Source: Christensenellaceae bacterium
GTDB lineage: Bacteria > Bacillota > Clostridia > Christensenellales > DTU072
Reading direction: 5' to 3'
Assembly (NCBI GenBank): GCA_031260775.1
Contig: JAISKW010000033.1
Coordinates: forward strand, 1 to 7,734
DNA: 7,734 nucleotides
Shown here: positions 5,260 to 7,734 of the stretch, piece after piece
Layout: every line of letters begins with the position of its first letter
Position numbering within the stretch: position 1 is the stretch's first letter
Program-made: the position numbers and the translations under genes
The notes under the pieces: generated by a model
What the model was told of the DNA's origin: nothing
Seen by the model: only the letters and a program-made list of their open reading frames with translations
Databases searched by the model: none

Positions 5260-7734
5260 TTATTCAAGCATCGTTATGCTGTCGGGTTCCCATGTGAACC
5301 CGTCCTCCAAGGTGAACTCGTGAGGATTATCGGCAAAGGCGGCATAGATATTGCTGTTTAGCACGATGTGTAACTCCGTAATTTGAGTAGATACCGTACC
5401 CGTTTTCATACCGTAATCGTTATTTTCAATATCGAAAACGATTGTGAAGCTTGCAACGCTCGGCGCATAAGACGAGTAGCCTCCTATCGATATTGTCGGA
5501 ATTCCGTTTGATTTTACAATAAGCGTTGCAACCGAGCTGTTTGATAAAATACTGTTGTTGTAACTGACAATGGTTGACGGAATTGTAATTTCCTCAAGGC
5601 TTGTGCAATTTGCAAACATCCGCGGCGCGCTCAAATTGTTCCACCCCTCGGGGATTACAACCGCCTTCAAATTAATGCACCCGTTGAACATATCCGAATA
5701 CATTTCTTTGCCGCCGTCGTCGCTTGTCGTTGTGTACTGCGCCCGCGCGGGTAAGGTTACATACTCCAAATAGATATTTGTGGCCGCATTGTCGTTATTA
5801 TAACCGCCGCTCCATGCGAACGCGCCCATTTTGACTATTGATGACGGCAAATATACAACCGCAGCGTGCGAGTTTTCAAACGCGCTTTCAGCGGTTTCAA
5901 GCACGAGTTTACCGTTGTATGTCGGCGGTATAATTAATTTTTCGGTACTCAAATCAATATGTTTGGGGAGCATATAACCTTCGTTTGCACCAAACGTATA
6001 ATTTTCGCCGCTTATCGCAACGGGGTTTTCGCTTAATTCTCCGATTCTTTCAACCGCACTTAAAAACTCCGCCGCCAAAGCACTACCCGTATAAGTTTCG
6101 CCGTTGGCTAAGGTCACACGGTATACTGCCGTTAGGGTGTGTTCGCCCGAAAAATCAAACAAGTCGCCGCTTCGGTATATCAATCCGTCAACGTTCTCAT
6201 ACCCTACAAACTCCGAAAGCTGTTCTAATAACGGAATCCCCGTAACGGTTTTTTCCTCATCTTCGGCAAAATTTTGCACCGAAATAACCGTGCCGTCCCA
6301 ATCGATGTACGTTAAGAACAAATCGCCCTCATCTGCAACGGGAGGTGTCGGCGGCTCATTTTTATCTTCATCTTCATCTTCGGGAGTCGGCGGAGGAGGC
6401 GGCACGGGAGGCACTCCCTCAACCGCCAACAGGTGTTTATAGGCTTCAAAATACGGGGCTTGAAAGTAGTTATTGTACGCTTCCTCCGACGGAACATAAA
6501 CCGCGGAAAGAGCGTAATTATTGCCGAAACCGTCCGCGCCGAGTACGGGCGGCATTACCGTTGCAAAGTGGATTATTTCAATAGCGCACTCTCCCGAAAA
6601 AGCTTCGCCCTGTATTGTTTCAAGCGAAATCGGCGCGTACAGACTCCCGATATTCGCGTTTCGGAACGCGTTACGACTGAAAACGGTCACCTGTGACTCG
6701 TCTGCAAAAATCAAACTTCCGATATTTGCGCCGGAAAATCCGCTGCCTATCGCCGTAACGGTTGAGGGGATATACACGCCTTGAATATAATCTCCGTCCG
6801 TTTGCAAAAAGCCTTGATTCGCTATTGCGGTAACATATTTACCGTTGTATGTCGGAGGAATAACGAGCCTGACGTTCTCGCCGCCGGTAAAGGATAGACC
6901 CTTCGAAACGGAGTAGCCGCCGCCTACTAAATCAAAGGAAAGCTGCCCCTCGTTTGCAAATTCAAGCCCGTCGTATTGCGCCGCGGCGACAATATTTGCT
7001 TTCACACAAGTAATGTCCGTGTCGAAGCCCGTAAATTCCGCAATGCCGTTAAAAAACGAAACATCGTGCCCGTCGTTGCCCCAAATAACATCTTCAATGC
7101 CTATTATTGTGCCGTCCCAATCGATATACGAAACGCTGTAAACGGTTGAGGGGGCTTGCCAAACGGCGGTAAAAGTAATATTGCCTAAAGCGGAAAGGCG
7201 GTCGTACGGCGAATAAATTTCCGAATTAAACGCCCATCCCGCGAAAATATATTCGGAATTTTCTCCGCAAACGGCATCTTGCGGCAACGGCGCAACAAGA
7301 ATTTCGCTTCCGCGCTCAACGCGGAGAGGCTCGCTTTCTATGCCGTTTATGCCGTATATTACGCTATAAACGATTATTTCCGACCATACCGCATATAGGG
7401 TGACGGAGGGGAAATCCGCGGCATCGGGGTCGGCTTCCTCACTCCAAAAGTTGTCATAAGAAGCCGAAAACTCGGGGAAAAGGTATCTTGTGTCGCTCAG
7501 AAAATCGGCATCCGTTGCGTTTTTGTCTAAGCTCCAGCCGGCAAGTCCGTATCCCGCTTTTTCGAAACCGCTTGAATCGGGAATTGTAAAAATAACCGCG
7601 GATGAGTTTTCTTCGATTGCGCGCAGAGGCTCGGGAGGCGCGCCCGAGGTTATATCTTTTGCGTCAAAGAATATGTACGGGCCGTCGTATTCCCATACCG
7701 CACGGAGTGTAACGTCCGAGGACGGATTGTTCAA
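5260..7734 (-). CDS. Large surface protein with Flg_new/InlB-type beta repeats and BspA-like leucine-rich repeats (5' end outside window)
   Basis: The frame is open through the window edge (the edge TTG is simply an in-frame Leu codon) and ends at TAA 5262-5260, so only the C-terminal 824 residues are visible. Numbering from the edge, beta repeats ending in the typical [VI]T[LF]xAVW signature close at about residues 14, 117 and 192. A related YIDWDGT-type repeat spans about 199-254. A BspA-like LRR block follows at about 265-440 (VIPPTYNGK at 291-299, YIPSTVTAIG at 321-330). A Pro/Asp/Glu linker (441-472) leads to a second YIDWDGT repeat (474-538) and a second LRR block (about 577-800, with IPPTYNGK and VVIPEGW). 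These families are usually extracellular and act in adhesion or surface display; the ligand is unknown. There is no LPXTG motif or C-terminal membrane segment, so anchoring must lie upstream or be absent. Family assignment is firm, function is not. Confidence 0.88.
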   Translation of the reverse strand: MNNPSSDVTLRAVWEYDGPYIFFDAKDITSGAPPEPLRAIEENSSAVIFTIPDSSGFEKAGYGLAGWSLDKNATDADFLSDTRYLFPEFSASYDNFWSEEADPDAADFPSVTLYAVWSEIIVYSVIYGINGIESEPLRVERGSEILVAPLPQDAVCGENSEYIFAGWAFNSEIYSPYDRLSALGNITFTAVWQAPSTVYSVSYIDWDGTIIGIEDVIWGNDGHDVSFFNGIAEFTGFDTDITCVKANIVAAAQYDGLEFANEGQLSFDLVGGGYSVSKGLSFTGGENVRLVIPPTYNGKYVTAIANQGFLQTDGDYIQGVYIPSTVTAIGSGFSGANIGSLIFADESQVTVFSRNAFRNANIGSLYAPISLETIQGEAFSGECAIEIIHFATVMPPVLGADGFGNNYALSAVYVPSEEAYNNYFQAPYFEAYKHLLAVEGVPPVPPPPPTPEDEDEDKNEPPTPPVADEGDLFLTYIDWDGTVISVQNFAEDEEKTVTGIPLLEQLSEFVGYENVDGLIYRSGDLFDFSGEHTLTAVYRVTLANGETYTGSALAAEFLSAVERIGELSENPVAISGENYTFGANEGYMLPKHIDLSTEKLIIPPTYNGKLVLETAESAFENSHAAVVYLPSSIVKMGAFAWSGGYNNDNAATNIYLEYVTLPARAQYTTTSDDGGKEMYSDMFNGCINLKAVVIPEGWNNLSAPRMFANCTSLEEITIPSTIVSYNNSILSNSSVATLIVKSNGIPTISIGGYSSYAPSVASFTIVFDIENNDYGMKTGTVSTQITELHIVLNSNIYAAFADNPHEFTLEDGFTWEPDSITMLE
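5908..6855. repeat. Duplicated PPTYNGK-coding segment (5908-5925 and 6838-6855)
   Basis: Eighteen bases are identical at 5908-5925 and 6838-6855, and the similarity continues for several more bases. Both copies encode the IPPTYNGK strand that opens each BspA-like LRR block. Together with the DWDGT repeat pair, this marks two copies of a beta-repeat plus LRR module. Confidence 0.7.
6291..7130. repeat. Duplicated DWDGT-coding segment (6291-6311 and 7110-7130)
   Basis: Bases 6291-6311 and 7110-7130 differ at one position out of 21. Both encode the YIDWDGT start of a beta repeat on the minus strand. Residual DNA identity over this motif supports a fairly recent internal duplication of the module, rather than protein-level convergence alone. 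Confidence 0.7.
6365..6382. repeat. Hexanucleotide tandem repeat coding the Glu-Asp linker
   Basis: Three consecutive copies of TCTTCA (the last ends in G) read on the minus strand as alternating Glu and Asp codons. They lie in the Pro/acidic linker between the two halves of the surface protein. Gain or loss of a unit would stay in frame and change linker length by two residues. Confidence 0.75.

Noticed and set aside
6104..6784. Several + strand frames (79 to 112 codons) opposite the surface-protein linker
   Set aside because: Low-complexity Ser/Gly-rich translations arise from the reverse complement of the Pro/Asp/Glu-coding linker; no start signals support them.

Overview
The window looks like low-to-moderate GC Gram-positive (Firmicutes/Clostridia-type) DNA, probably from an uncultured gut-associated lineage. 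That is an inference from three things: Gram-positive-type ribosome binding sites, a lipoprotein-type polyamine-binding protein, and a large surface protein mixing InlB/Flg_new-type beta repeats with BspA-like leucine-rich repeats. Every gene I can support lies on the minus strand, so transcription runs from high to low coordinates. No tRNA, rRNA, CRISPR array or transposase is visible.

Layout in transcription order. (1) 7734-5260: the C-terminal 824 codons of a large extracellular repeat protein whose start lies outside the window. (2) 5259-5087: a 173-base intergenic region with an imperfect palindrome (5196-5227) and a convincing promoter for the next operon. The promoter has TTGACG, a 16-base spacer and an extended -10 (TGT-TAATAT), and a run of nine G fills most of the spacer. 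(3) 5086-508: a complete polyamine ABC importer operon, potA (ATPase), potB and potC (permeases), potD (substrate-binding lipoprotein). The genes are tightly packed: potA and potB are 2 bases apart, potB and potC overlap by 11 bases, and potC and potD are 49 bases apart with a strong hairpin in the gap. (4) 507-221: a region with a G/C-rich REP-like palindromic stretch, a clear intrinsic terminator for the operon (331-356), and then a separate promoter with a perfect TTGACA box. (5) 220-29: a small gene for a 63-residue hydrophobic, Asn/Gly-rich peptide of unknown function.

Together potABCD should import spermidine and/or putrescine: PotD captures the polyamine outside the membrane, PotB and PotC form the channel, and PotA hydrolyses ATP. 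PotA is unusual: 508 residues against about 380 for the E. coli protein, with an insertion inside the nucleotide-binding domain and what looks like a second TOBE domain at the C-terminus. The most interesting regulatory feature is the G9 tract between the -35 and -10 boxes of the pot promoter. This is the arrangement that makes Neisseria porA phase-variable, and it suggests slipped-strand on/off or graded control of polyamine uptake. I did not find a wholly new multi-gene system here. The novelty candidates are this promoter, the enlarged PotA, the potC-potD hairpin and the small peptide gene.
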